Source: Chloroflexota bacterium (GTDB lineage Bacteria; Chloroflexota; UBA6077; FW602-bin22; JAMCVK01). Taken from it: a stretch of 42,255 nt of DNA. The translations under genes and the position numbers were made by a program. A model generated the notes under the pieces. The model ran no database searches. It saw only the letters and a program-made list of their open reading frames with translations, and had not been told where the DNA came from. Below are positions 20,866-29,487 of the stretch, one piece after another; positions within the stretch are counted from its first letter, which is position 1; each line of letters opens with the position of its first letter. The stretch is from the NCBI GenBank assembly GCA_023475225.1, contig JAMCVK010000020.1, positions 1 to 42,255 on the forward strand. Reading direction: 5' to 3'.

Positions 20866-21975
20866 GTGCAAATAAACGAACTACCCTATTGGGTGGGATT
20901 CAATCTGGTTCCCGGTATAGGTCCGGCCAAGCTGCAACGGTTACGGGAATATTTCGGGGATTTAGAATCGGCCTGGTTGGCCAACGCTTCTGAGATGGAG
21001 CGGTCTGGCTTAGATGCTCGGGCCATCACGTCTGTCGTAAGTAAACGAAATGAGGGCGCTCTCGAGAAAGAGATGGAGAAGATCGAGGGTGCCGGCGTAA
21101 CGGTGCTAACCTGGGACAGTCCTCAATATCCAGAGAGGCTACGACACATTTATTACGCGCCGCCGGTGCTGTATGTGAAGGGGACCATCCGGCCGGAGGA
21201 CGAGCTATCTGTGGCTGTGGTTGGGACGCGCAAAGCAACAGCTTATGGACGGCAAGTAACAGAGGAGATCGTCGGGGAGTTGGCCAGGAGTCGAGTGACC
21301 ATCGTGAGTGGCTTGGCTAGAGGGATCGATGCCTTTGCTCACCGGGTGGCCATCGAGGCCGGTGGGCGTACACTGGCCGTACTAGCCAGTGGGGTGGACA
21401 TCATTTATCCCTCTGAAAACGCCAAACTGGCGCAGTCTATCGTGGAGTATGGCGCTTTGATCTCTGAATATCCACTTGGGACACGGCCGGAGGCGAGGAA
21501 TTTCCCGGTGCGCAACCGCATTATTAGCGGTTTGACTCTCGGTACACTTGTGGTGGAGGCCGGACAATCCAGCGGGGCCTTAATTACGGCGGGCTTTGCC
21601 CTTGAGCAGGATAGAGATGTCTTTGCTGTGCCCGGGGGCATCTTTTGGCCAAAGAGTAGCGGGACTAACAGCCTGATCCAACAGGGGGCAAAGCTGGTCA
21701 CTGCGGCCCGAGACATCCTGGAGGAGCTTAATCTGGGCATGGCTGTGCAGCAGATAGAAATGAAAGAGCTGTTGCCAGAAAATGAGGCTGAGTCTGCGCT
21801 TCTAGCCCTTCTGTCAACGCAACCGGTACACATCGATGAGTTGGGAAGGAACAGTGGTTTACCGATGCCCACTGTTAGTAGCACGCTAGCGATGATGGAG
21901 CTGAAGGGAATGGTGAGGCAGATTGGAGGCATGCACTATATTAGAGAGAGTCGTGCTGACTATGCCTCGTTCTGA
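20866..21975 (+). CDS. dprA: DNA processing protein DprA
   Basis: Loads RecA on incoming single-stranded DNA during natural transformation. The 369 residues have an N-terminal helix-hairpin-helix/SAM-like region (VPGIGPAKLQRL), the Rossmann-like DprA core (VVGTRKATAYG, SGLARGIDAFAH, PSENAKLA, EYPLGTRPEARNFPVRNRIISGL, VEAGQSSGALITA, VPGGI) and a C-terminal winged-helix domain (about 290-369). GTG start, GAAGG 8 nt upstream. In many genomes it sits directly before topA; here a foreign-looking gene intervenes. Confidence 0.94.
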   Translation: MQINELPYWVGFNLVPGIGPAKLQRLREYFGDLESAWLANASEMERSGLDARAITSVVSKRNEGALEKEMEKIEGAGVTVLTWDSPQYPERLRHIYYAPPVLYVKGTIRPEDELSVAVVGTRKATAYGRQVTEEIVGELARSRVTIVSGLARGIDAFAHRVAIEAGGRTLAVLASGVDIIYPSENAKLAQSIVEYGALISEYPLGTRPEARNFPVRNRIISGLTLGTLVVEAGQSSGALITAGFALEQDRDVFAVPGGIFWPKSSGTNSLIQQGAKLVTAARDILEELNLGMAVQQIEMKELLPENEAESALLALLSTQPVHIDELGRNSGLPMPTVSSTLAMMELKGMVRQIGGMHYIRESRADYASF

Positions 21976-21990
21976 GATATAGAGACTGTT

Positions 21991-22044
21991 CCTCAAGAAA
22001 TGCGGAATTTACAAGACTTGAGGCTAAAAAGGTTTACGCTTTTT
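21991..22044 (+). repeat. Two inverted repeats after dprA
   Basis: CCTCAAG (21991-21997) with CTTGAGG (22017-22023), followed at once by AAAAAG (22026-22031) with CTTTTT (22039-22044). It could be a transcription end for dprA or the edge of the inserted segment. Confidence 0.4.
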
Positions 22045-22077
22045 GTGTGACCTGATACCTCTGAGGAAGGTTGACTT

Positions 22078-23475
22078 ATGCTGCTCATTACCAACGTGAT
22101 CGCGGTGACGGTTGACGCGCGGCGGCGCATTATTATCGATGCGGCTATCGCCGTGGATGGCGACCGGATCGCCGCCATTGGCAAAGCTGCTGAGATTGAA
22201 CCTCGCTATCCGAATGTTGAGCGGCTCGACGGCTGCGGGATGCTCGCGCTGCCTGGTCTGATCGACGCGCACGCGCACTCGCCTCAAGCGCTCCTGCGCA
22301 GCGTCGCCGACGATGTGCCCTGGCGTCCGTTTCTTGAAGACTTCATCTGGCCGCTGCAAGGCTGCTATACTCCAGAAGACGCCCTAATTAGCATGAAGTT
22401 GTGCCTGCTGGAGATGCTGAAGTCCGGCACGACGTGCTTCGTAGACCCGCTCATCCACAGCCGTTATGACTTCGATGGGCTGGCGCAGGCTGTGAACGAT
22501 ATGGGCATGCGCGCAGTAATGGCAAAAATGGTAATGGATCAGGCCGGGTTGGCGCAGCAGGCCGGCGTGATCAACGCGGGCATGCTCGAAACTGAGGAAC
22601 AGTCCCTAGCCGAGGCCGAACGTGCGATCCGAACCTGGCATGGCGCGGCCGGCGGCCGGATACAGGTGTGGTACGGGCCGCGTGTGCCGCGCGAGCCTGC
22701 CGTCGCCTGCTCGCCGGATTTCTATCGCAGGGTCTCCAGACTGGCGAAGGATCACGACGTTGGCATCACCGTCCACCTCGCTGGTGAGAAAGACGATCTG
22801 GCCTTCTTCCAGCGCGGGTATGGCGCGCGGCCGGTCGAGTTCGCCCGGCGTTACGGGTTGGTCGGGCCCAACGTGCTCATTGCCATGGGCTGCTGGATAT
22901 CCGAGGAGGAGATTCCGATCCTGGCTGAGAGTGGCACGAAGATCGCTCACTGCCCGTCGGCAAATATGAAAATGGCCTCCGGCATCGCCAAAGTGCTGCA
23001 GATGCGCGCGGCCGGCGTGACCGTGGGCCTGGGTTGTGACTCTGGCGCGAACAACAACTGCTTCGACATGATCCGCGAAATGAAAGCTGCCTCCCTCTTG
23101 CACAACATTGCAACCATGGACGCGCGTGCGCTGACAGCGGAAGATGCGGTGGAGATGGCGACGATCGAGGGCGCGCGGGCGATCGGATGCGAGGCCGACC
23201 TCGGTTCATTGGAAGTCGGCAAGCAAGCCGACGTAATCCTCGTCAACCTGCGTCAGCCGCACGCCACGCCCCGCTTCGATCCCATCGCCAACCTGGTTTA
23301 CGCCGCCCATGGCGGTGATGTAGATACGGTCATCGTCGCCGGGAGGGTATTGATGCGAAACCGCCAAGTGCTTGTCACAGACGAAGCGGCGATATTGGAC
23401 GAGGCCGAGGCGCGTGGCCGGGCATTGCTCGAACGCAGCGGCATCCGTGTGGCCCCTGATTGGCCTCTTGAGTGA
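22078..23475 (+). CDS. Amidohydrolase, TrzA/MTA-SAH deaminase-like, altered active site
   Basis: Metal-dependent hydrolase of 465 residues with the TIM-barrel amidohydrolase metal ligands: HAH (His65, His67), His233 (VHLAG), His291 (AHCPSANMKMASG) and Asp321 (GCDSGANNN). Compared with S-adenosylhomocysteine/guanine-type deaminases, the HxxE glutamate is replaced by Gly236 and the AHCxxL histidine by Met270, so a standard deaminase reaction is doubtful. ATG 22078 follows GAGGAAGG. The gene is much richer in GCG/CGC-type codons than dprA and topA around it, suggesting acquisition. Substrate unknown. Confidence 0.72.
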   Translation: MLLITNVIAVTVDARRRIIIDAAIAVDGDRIAAIGKAAEIEPRYPNVERLDGCGMLALPGLIDAHAHSPQALLRSVADDVPWRPFLEDFIWPLQGCYTPEDALISMKLCLLEMLKSGTTCFVDPLIHSRYDFDGLAQAVNDMGMRAVMAKMVMDQAGLAQQAGVINAGMLETEEQSLAEAERAIRTWHGAAGGRIQVWYGPRVPREPAVACSPDFYRRVSRLAKDHDVGITVHLAGEKDDLAFFQRGYGARPVEFARRYGLVGPNVLIAMGCWISEEEIPILAESGTKIAHCPSANMKMASGIAKVLQMRAAGVTVGLGCDSGANNNCFDMIREMKAASLLHNIATMDARALTAEDAVEMATIEGARAIGCEADLGSLEVGKQADVILVNLRQPHATPRFDPIANLVYAAHGGDVDTVIVAGRVLMRNRQVLVTDEAAILDEAEARGRALLERSGIRVAPDWPLE

Positions 23476-23539
23476 TGTCCTAACAATGCTACATTCGGCA
23501 GTTCACAGTGCGCTACGCAGCGCGGCAGAGTGGCGCACC

Positions 23540-23566
23540 GGAGCACACCGCCCCGCCGCGTGCTCC
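23540..23566 (+). terminator. Hairpin after the amidohydrolase gene
   Basis: GGAGCAC (23540-23546) and GTGCTCC (23560-23566) form a 7-bp stem, preceded by a smaller GCGCT/AGCGC pair. No T tract follows, so termination is only possible. The GC-rich composition ends shortly after it. Confidence 0.35.
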
Positions 23567-23634
23567 ACTACGAGTACGTTCGTCGAGGGTGCCACGTTGC
23601 ACGAATTGTGTATCAGTTTGGCTCTCGATCTGTG

Positions 23635-23643
23635 TGTTATAAT
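23635..23643 (+). promoter_or_regulatory. Extended -10 promoter of topA
   Basis: TGT directly followed by TATAAT (23638-23643). There is no good -35 at 16-18 bp, consistent with an extended -10 promoter. It would give topA its own transcript downstream of the inserted gene. Confidence 0.45.
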
Positions 23644-23674
23644 TTGGTGTTAACAGTTGGAGGTAAGAATCTTA

Positions 23675-25813
23675 GTGGCGAAGAAATTGGTGATAGTTGA
23701 ATCACCGGCCAAGGCACGTACGATCGGTCGGTTCCTTGGCAGTGAATACACCGTCAGGGCTTCAATTGGGCATATTCGCGATCTGCCCTCGAATAGACTT
23801 GGGGTAGACATTGATAACGGTTTTACGCCCCACTATGTTGTGCCTGAGAAGAAAAAACAGGTGGTCCAGGAGCTGAAGGGGTATGTTAGGGAGGCATCGG
23901 ATGTCTATTTGGCTACAGACCCTGACCGCGAGGGCGAGGCTATCTCCTGGCATTTAGTCAATGCCCTCAGGATACAGGATAAAGCGATTCATCGGGTGGA
24001 GTTTCACGAAATAACCGCTGAAGCGATCACGGCTGCTTTCGCTTATCCACGTGAGATCAATATGCAACTGGTGGATGCCCAGCAGGCACGACGAATCCTT
24101 GACCGACTTGTTGGCTACAAGCTTAGTCCATTGCTCCGTCGCAAGGTGATGAAAAAAGGGCTTTCAGCCGGGCGGGTACAGTCGGTGGCTTTACGTCTAA
24201 TCGTTGAGCGAGAACGTGAGATTGAATCCTTCGTACCGCAGGAATACTGGAGCATCGAGGCCGAGCTAGCTAAACGCCGAGAGGATAAGCGGCGAGGCAA
24301 GCGAGAGCGGTTCAAGGCGAGCTTGCAGCAGATTGATGGACATAAGATAGAGATCAAGAATGAGGCCGAAGCAAAAGCTATCCTATCTGACCTGGAAGGC
24401 GCCAGCTATATCGTAGCTGAGGTCAGGAAGAAAGATGTACAGCGAAATCCGGCGCCACCCTTCACCACCAGTACGATGCAACAGGAAGCATCCAGGAAAC
24501 TCGGCTTCACGGCCAAGAAGACGATGGCCGTAGCCCAGCAGCTCTATGAGGGTTTGCCGATCGGCGCAGAGGGCAATGTCGGGTTGATCACCTATATGCG
24601 CACGGATTCAACTAATATTGCTCCCTCGGCCATAGCTGAAGCAAGGTCGTATATCACTGAGCATTTTGGTCAGAACTATGTGCCGTCTAAGCCACGGTTC
24701 TTCCGTGGTAAGGTAAAAGGAGCTCAGGAAGCACACGAGGGGATACGCCCGACGTCCATCGCTCGTTCTCCTGAGGCTATAAAGCCGTATCTGTCTTCAG
24801 ATCAGTATAAATTGTATCGACTAATCTGGCAGCGTATGGTGGCTAGTCAGATGGCCGCCGCAGTTATGGAGAGCACCTCCATTGATATACAGGCGAGCAA
24901 TGGATCGCATGATAGGCGTTATCTATTTCGAGCCACTGGCTCAGTAGTCAAATTTCCTGGCTTCACTGTCCTTTATATGGAAGCCCGCGATGAGGATAAA
25001 GCCGAGAACGAGCAAAAGGCGTTGCCCCCTTTAGCTAAGGGTGAACTGCTCGACTTGCTGGCGCTCTTACCGGAACAACATTTTACCCAGCCGCCACCAC
25101 GCTATACAGAGGCTACCCTGGTTAAGGCCTTAGAGGAGTATGGCATAGGCCGTCCTAGCACTTATGCGCCTATTCTGTCCACCATTCAGGAACGTGGTTA
25201 CGTGGAGCGCATCGATAAGCGTCTAAACCCAACATCCATCGGCTTTATCGTTAACGATCTCCTGGTGGGTCACTTTCCGGAGATCATCAATGTCAGTTTT
25301 ACTGCCCAGATGGAGGCCCAGCTCGATGAGATTGCCCAGGGGGCGCGCCAGTGGGTGCACATGATTCGCCAATTTTATACTCCTTTTGAAGCACTGCTCC
25401 AAAGGGCAGAGCAACGGATGGAGCGGGTGGAGCTGATGGCCGAGCCCACTGGTGAGATTTGTGAGAAGTGTGGTGGCTCGATGGTCATCAAGTATGGGCG
25501 CTTCGGCAAGTTCATCGGCTGCGCGAACTATCCTCGGTGTCGCAATGCCAAGCCATTGGCGGTCAAGATTGGGGTCAAATGCCCTGAGTGTGGCGCTGAC
25601 CTGGTGGAAAAGAAGACGCGGCGCAAGCGTACCTTTTATGGCTGTTCCAGGTACCCTCAGTGCTCATTTGGGGCCTGGAATAAGCCCTTACCAGATCCAT
25701 GTCCGCAATGTGGTGGACTGCTAACGCTTGCCGGTAAGGATGGTATTCGGTGTCTTAAGTGTGGCTATGTAACTGCTGGGCTTCCTGAGGCGGAGCCCAT
25801 CGTAGTGGGCTAA
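23675..25813 (+). CDS. topA: DNA topoisomerase I (type IA)
   Basis: Relaxes negative supercoils. The 712 residues begin with the Toprim domain (VIVESPAKARTIGRFLG; acidic DPDREGEAISWH), then the core with the active-site tyrosine in GLITYMRTDSTN (about residue 310), and end in three C-terminal zinc ribbons (CEKCGGSM..CANYPRC, CPECGADL..CSRYPQC, CPQCGGLL..CLKCG). GTG 23675 is chosen because the protein then begins MAKKLVIVES like other TopA; a GGAGG lies 10 nt upstream. The frame opens at TTG 23657. Confidence 0.97.
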   Translation: MAKKLVIVESPAKARTIGRFLGSEYTVRASIGHIRDLPSNRLGVDIDNGFTPHYVVPEKKKQVVQELKGYVREASDVYLATDPDREGEAISWHLVNALRIQDKAIHRVEFHEITAEAITAAFAYPREINMQLVDAQQARRILDRLVGYKLSPLLRRKVMKKGLSAGRVQSVALRLIVEREREIESFVPQEYWSIEAELAKRREDKRRGKRERFKASLQQIDGHKIEIKNEAEAKAILSDLEGASYIVAEVRKKDVQRNPAPPFTTSTMQQEASRKLGFTAKKTMAVAQQLYEGLPIGAEGNVGLITYMRTDSTNIAPSAIAEARSYITEHFGQNYVPSKPRFFRGKVKGAQEAHEGIRPTSIARSPEAIKPYLSSDQYKLYRLIWQRMVASQMAAAVMESTSIDIQASNGSHDRRYLFRATGSVVKFPGFTVLYMEARDEDKAENEQKALPPLAKGELLDLLALLPEQHFTQPPPRYTEATLVKALEEYGIGRPSTYAPILSTIQERGYVERIDKRLNPTSIGFIVNDLLVGHFPEIINVSFTAQMEAQLDEIAQGARQWVHMIRQFYTPFEALLQRAEQRMERVELMAEPTGEICEKCGGSMVIKYGRFGKFIGCANYPRCRNAKPLAVKIGVKCPECGADLVEKKTRRKRTFYGCSRYPQCSFGAWNKPLPDPCPQCGGLLTLAGKDGIRCLKCGYVTAGLPEAEPIVVG

Positions 25814-25832
25814 AGCTCTGTTTGGCCAGTGG

Positions 25833-26957
25833 ATGCGAGGTTTATCTTTGGATAGGTCGATTATCGAGCGTAGGTTGGCGCTGCTGCGCCGCAAGCTGGT
25901 GGAGAACGATCTCGAGGCCATACTGGTCTCACAGCCAGAGAATAGATATTACTTGAGTGGCTTTGCTGCTCGTGAATTAGAAGCCGGCAGTTTGGCGGGT
26001 TGGCTGTTGCTTACTGGGGCTGAAGCGTTACTATTGACAGGGTTTAATTATTACCAGGCGGCCTGCCATCAGGTGGAGGGGTTCGGAGTGGTCATGGTGC
26101 CCTCTCAGCTCTTGCCGGGGGTACCCGCCTTGGTGCAGGAGCAGGGCGTGCGACGACTGGGGTTCGAAAGCGGTTATCTCACTGTCAAGCAACATAAGGA
26201 TCTGGAGGCCAGCCTATCAGAGCGCTGTGACCTGATTCCTACCACCAACTTTGTAGAAGAGCTCAGGATGTTTAAGGATTCAGAAGAGATACTTGCCATC
26301 AAACAGGCGGCATCTATCGCTGATGCAGCCCTCCAACACCTCATCAGTTTCATCAAGCCGGGGATGACGGAGCAGCAGGCAGCGTGGGAGCTAGAAAAGT
26401 TTGTGCGCGAGAATGGGGGCGATGATTGCTCTTTCCAACCCATCGTCTCGGCTGGGCCGGGCTCGGCTGTTCCCCATGCTACACCATCAGACAGAGCTAT
26501 GCAAAGTGGTGAACCTACCTTCGTTGATATTGGGGCCAGGGTTAACGGTTATTGTTCCGATCTGACCCGTTCTTTTTGTCTGGGCAAGGCCGAGGCGCAG
26601 TTCAAGGATATTTACGACCTGGTTCAACAAGCGCAGGCCAATGCTTTGCAGGGGATGCGGCCCGGCTTGACCGGGAAGCAGGTGGATAATTTGGCCCGTT
26701 CCCTGATCGATGAGGCTGGCTACGGGGCTGAGTTCGGGCACGGTCTGGGGCACGGCGTTGGACTGGCCATACATGAGGCGCCCACCCTGGGGAAAGAGAG
26801 CGGCGATGTTCTACAATCAGGGATGGTTGTTACTGTAGAACCGGGCGTCTATCTCCCGGGTTGGGGTGGTGTTCGCTTGGAGGATCTTGTGCTTATAAAA
26901 GAGGACGGTGTGGAGATTTTGACGGCTGCCCCTAATCTGATGGTTGTGGAGACATAG
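25833..26957 (+). CDS. M24 family Xaa-Pro aminopeptidase-like peptidase
   Basis: Cleaves N-terminal residues next to proline, probably in the cytosol. The 374 residues consist of a creatinase-like N-terminal domain (about 10-140) and a pita-bread catalytic domain with the five metal ligands: two Asp in FVDIGARVNGYCSDLTRSF, His in GHGLGHGVGLAIHE, and two Glu in VEPGVYLPGWGGVRLED. ATG 25833 lacks a good ribosome site; TTG 25848, after CGAGG, is possible. Placed 30 bp before efp, a pairing common in bacteria. Confidence 0.88.
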   Translation: MRGLSLDRSIIERRLALLRRKLVENDLEAILVSQPENRYYLSGFAARELEAGSLAGWLLLTGAEALLLTGFNYYQAACHQVEGFGVVMVPSQLLPGVPALVQEQGVRRLGFESGYLTVKQHKDLEASLSERCDLIPTTNFVEELRMFKDSEEILAIKQAASIADAALQHLISFIKPGMTEQQAAWELEKFVRENGGDDCSFQPIVSAGPGSAVPHATPSDRAMQSGEPTFVDIGARVNGYCSDLTRSFCLGKAEAQFKDIYDLVQQAQANALQGMRPGLTGKQVDNLARSLIDEAGYGAEFGHGLGHGVGLAIHEAPTLGKESGDVLQSGMVVTVEPGVYLPGWGGVRLEDLVLIKEDGVEILTAAPNLMVVET

Positions 26958-26986
26958 ATAGTAGGGAAATTGGAGGGGGTGAGAGG

Positions 26987-27547
26987 ATGATTGATGCGGG
27001 TGAGCTTAGGAAGGGTATCACCATAGAGTTAGAGGGTCAGCTATTCAATATCGCTGACTATCAGCATATTAAGATGGGGAGAGGCGGTGCGCTCGTGCGC
27101 TTGAAGTTAAGAAACCTTCGCTCTGGCTACACAGCCGAGCGCACGTTCCCGGCCAGCGAGAGATTTAAGAGGGTTTTTCTAGATCGACACCGCGTCCAGT
27201 TCATTTATCATGACGATGCGAATTACTATTTTATGGACGTGGATACATTCGAGCAGACAGGCTTGCCCAGGGGACAGTTAGGCGATGATGTGGGCTTCTT
27301 GAAGGAAGGACTCGTCGTTGATCTGTTGACCTATAATGAGGCGCCGATAAGCATCGAGCTGCCAGTGACTGTTGATTTACAGGTGGTTGAAACTGAACCT
27401 GGCGTGAGGGGTGACACAGCCTCTGGTGGTAGCAAGCCGGCTACGTTGGAGACGGGACGGCGTATTCAGGTACCCCTTTTTGTCAACATTGGGGATGTGG
27501 TCCGGGTGGATACCCGAAGCGGTGCCTATCTCGAGCGGGTGTCTTAA
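26987..27547 (+). CDS. efp: Elongation factor P
   Basis: Relieves ribosome stalling at polyproline. The 186 residues span the three EF-P domains: N-terminal KOW-like (1-64), OB (65-127) and C-terminal OB (128-186, ending TRSGAYLERV). The tip of the domain I loop reads HIKMGRGGAL, placing Arg32 where E. coli has the modified Lys34. ATG 26987 follows a run of GGAGGGGG. No EpmA/EpmB, EarP or YmfI gene is visible nearby. The gene ends tail-to-tail with the radical SAM gene, 17 bp away. Confidence 0.95.
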   Translation: MIDAGELRKGITIELEGQLFNIADYQHIKMGRGGALVRLKLRNLRSGYTAERTFPASERFKRVFLDRHRVQFIYHDDANYYFMDVDTFEQTGLPRGQLGDDVGFLKEGLVVDLLTYNEAPISIELPVTVDLQVVETEPGVRGDTASGGSKPATLETGRRIQVPLFVNIGDVVRVDTRSGAYLERVS

Positions 27548-27564
27548 CCACTACTCTGGCCGAT

Positions 27565-28506
27565 TCAGAAAAGGGCCCAGCTTCTCCGCGCATCTAATCG
27601 CCTCAGTCCATATTGCAGGGCTAACTGTACTGCTTGCCTATATTCTTCGCTCGTTAGGTGTCGGTTCAACTGGGGGTATTCGTGGGCTCTGTAACAGGGC
27701 CTATATTGGTCCATAAGGTTCAGGTAGGTGTTTTTGGAGATCTCCTCGGCTAGGAAGCAGACTATCTCGGATGTGCCGGCGAGCCCATTCGGCAGCACCA
27801 AATGGCGGACAAGTAATCCCCGTACCGCGATGCCCTGATCGTCTATGACCAAATCCCCTACCTGGCGATGCATCTCCTTTACGACCAACCTGTTCACGGT
27901 CGGGTAGTGTTTTATTCCGGAGAGCCTCTCAGCGATGGCTGGATCACTGTATTTCATATCCGGCATATAGATATCGACGATCCCTTCGAGCAGGCGTAAC
28001 GTGGGAATGGCGTCGTAGCCGCCCGTGTTGTACACGAGGGGTAGGTGCAGTCCGTTCTCGACGGCGATCTGGAGGGCGGAGAGGATCTGCGGAACGACGT
28101 GGGTCGGGCTCACCAGGTTGATATTATGGCAACCCATATATTGAAGCTGCAACATCATCGCCGCTAGCTGTTCATCGCTTACCTCTACCCCATCACCGAG
28201 ATGACTGATCTCATAGTTTTGACAGTAAATGCAGGCCAGATTGCAATGGGTGAAGAAAATGGTACCTGATCCACGGCTGCCAACGAGCGGAGGCTCTTCC
28301 CCGAAGTGAGGATGAAAACTACAAACGACAGCCCATCGTCCGGTGCGGCATTTACCCAACTCACCCGCCAGGCGAGCGGATTTACAAACCCTGGCGCAGA
28401 CGTAGCAACGCCCCAGCATAGCTACCGCCTGGCGGACACGCTTTTGAAGCTCGCCGCTGGCAGCTAATTTCAAGTATGATGGTGCTGGTCTATCCTGTTG
28501 ACTCAT
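27565..28506 (-). CDS. Radical SAM protein (PflX-like, COG1313 type)
   Basis: The 313 residues contain the radical SAM cluster motif CNLACIYC (CxxxCxxC, near residue 93) in a TIM-barrel frame, with a further N-terminal cysteine set (CYVCARVC..GKCRTG, about 34-57). That set could bind a second cluster or zinc. Similar to the PflX/activating-enzyme-like family, whose substrates are mostly unknown. ATG at 28506. The gene immediately follows (9 bp) the TIM-barrel-like gene on the same strand, so the two are probably co-expressed. No glycyl-radical enzyme is in the window. Confidence 0.8.
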   Translation of the reverse strand: MSQQDRPAPSYLKLAASGELQKRVRQAVAMLGRCYVCARVCKSARLAGELGKCRTGRWAVVCSFHPHFGEEPPLVGSRGSGTIFFTHCNLACIYCQNYEISHLGDGVEVSDEQLAAMMLQLQYMGCHNINLVSPTHVVPQILSALQIAVENGLHLPLVYNTGGYDAIPTLRLLEGIVDIYMPDMKYSDPAIAERLSGIKHYPTVNRLVVKEMHRQVGDLVIDDQGIAVRGLLVRHLVLPNGLAGTSEIVCFLAEEISKNTYLNLMDQYRPCYRAHEYPQLNRHLTSEEYRQAVQLALQYGLRRLDARRSWALF

Positions 28507-28515
28507 GAAAAATAT

Positions 28516-29355
28516 TTATTCTTCCGGTGCCTCTGGTTTGAGTATTCCCTCCTGTGGCCTGCCTGAAATTGGGGGGATAAGGACATCACCGAGGCGAGTC
28601 CGACCTAGAGGACGTCCCAGTCCCTTGATGACTGTGTGGAACGAGGCAACCCGTGCTTCAGCCTCCTGGGCATTCATTCCGGGTGTCATTTCCAGGATCA
28701 CTCCTTCGATGCCCAGGTCTCGTAATTGTACCAGGTCATCCGGCTGCAAGACGCCTTGGCTGGAAACAAGGACTGGTTTGCGGATGACGTCACAAACCTG
28801 CCGATAGCGTATTAAGTCTTGCACTATTAGGATAGGAGGCCGATTCTGTCCTTCGTTTACATTTAGCTGCAAGGCATCTATCGGCAGATCATTGAGGGTG
28901 GCCAGCAGACGTGGATCATGGGATAGGTCGATCGAAAGCACCTTACCGATATGAGACAGGCGCAGGATGGCGGCAGCCTGATTGGCCCGGAAACAAACGA
29001 AGTCCAAGCCCAGAGTACCAAGTCGCTCCACCTTGGAAGCGTCTATTAGCGTATCCTCCAGGGTGACCCCGCAGGGACGGTCGCCTGCGATCTCTAACAG
29101 AGAGTGGAAGGCTTGACTTTCTATAGTCGAGTCCTCCTTCCCAGGCAATTGGCCAGGGCAGATCAGGGCGTCAGCCCCAGCCTGTAAGACGGCTTGGGCC
29201 AGCTCCGCTGCGGTGCTTCGGAGACTGGCGAGTAAGATTATGGCAGGTAGCTGTACCTCTGTGGCGGGGGTGAGCCCTATGCGACGTGAGACGCCACGTG
29301 AAACCTGATGTAGCTTTTCCACAAGCTGACTTTTTGTCATTTCTCTTTTATCCAT
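28516..29355 (-). CDS. Hypothetical TIM-barrel-like protein, partner of the radical SAM gene
   Basis: I do not recognise a family. The 279 residues show repeated beta-alpha units of an (alpha/beta)8 barrel: PAIILLASLR, AGADALICPG, RPCGVTLED, LGLDFVCFRAN, LSIDLSHD, DALQLNVNE, KPVLVSSQG, LGIEGVILEMTPG. No cysteine cluster or signal peptide. A proline-rich charged tail (about 245-279) may be flexible. Start ATG 29355 has GGGGTG upstream; ATG 29367 and 29340 are alternatives. A perfect TATAAT on this strand at 29446-29451 could be its promoter. Confidence 0.6.
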   Translation of the reverse strand: MDKREMTKSQLVEKLHQVSRGVSRRIGLTPATEVQLPAIILLASLRSTAAELAQAVLQAGADALICPGQLPGKEDSTIESQAFHSLLEIAGDRPCGVTLEDTLIDASKVERLGTLGLDFVCFRANQAAAILRLSHIGKVLSIDLSHDPRLLATLNDLPIDALQLNVNEGQNRPPILIVQDLIRYRQVCDVIRKPVLVSSQGVLQPDDLVQLRDLGIEGVILEMTPGMNAQEAEARVASFHTVIKGLGRPLGRTRLGDVLIPPISGRPQEGILKPEAPEE

Positions 29356-29408
29356 CAGACACCCCATCTGAACGATAGAGCTACGGATCGCTCAAAACGT
29401 TTTTTATT

Positions 29409-29423
29409 GAGACCGGCCGTCTC
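29409..29423. repeat. 15-bp palindrome in the divergent intergenic region
   Basis: GAGAC-CGGCC-GTCTC between the TIM-barrel-like gene (-) and the methyltransferase (+). It could be an operator for either gene or a hairpin in the leader of the minus-strand transcript. Confidence 0.3.
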
Positions 29424-29487
29424 TTAAGGTAGAGCCCGATGAAAGATTATAGTGCAAAAGTTTGACAATAATTATATCATGTAGGGG

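Noticed and set aside
23372-23653. 93-residue + strand ORF after the amidohydrolase
   Set aside because: Overlaps the end of the amidohydrolase in another frame, then runs through GC-rich intergenic DNA and the topA promoter; no recognisable protein pattern.
29462-29467. TTGACA as -35 for the methyltransferase
   Set aside because: A -10 at 17 bp would fall on the ribosome site and start codon; no matching hexamer there.
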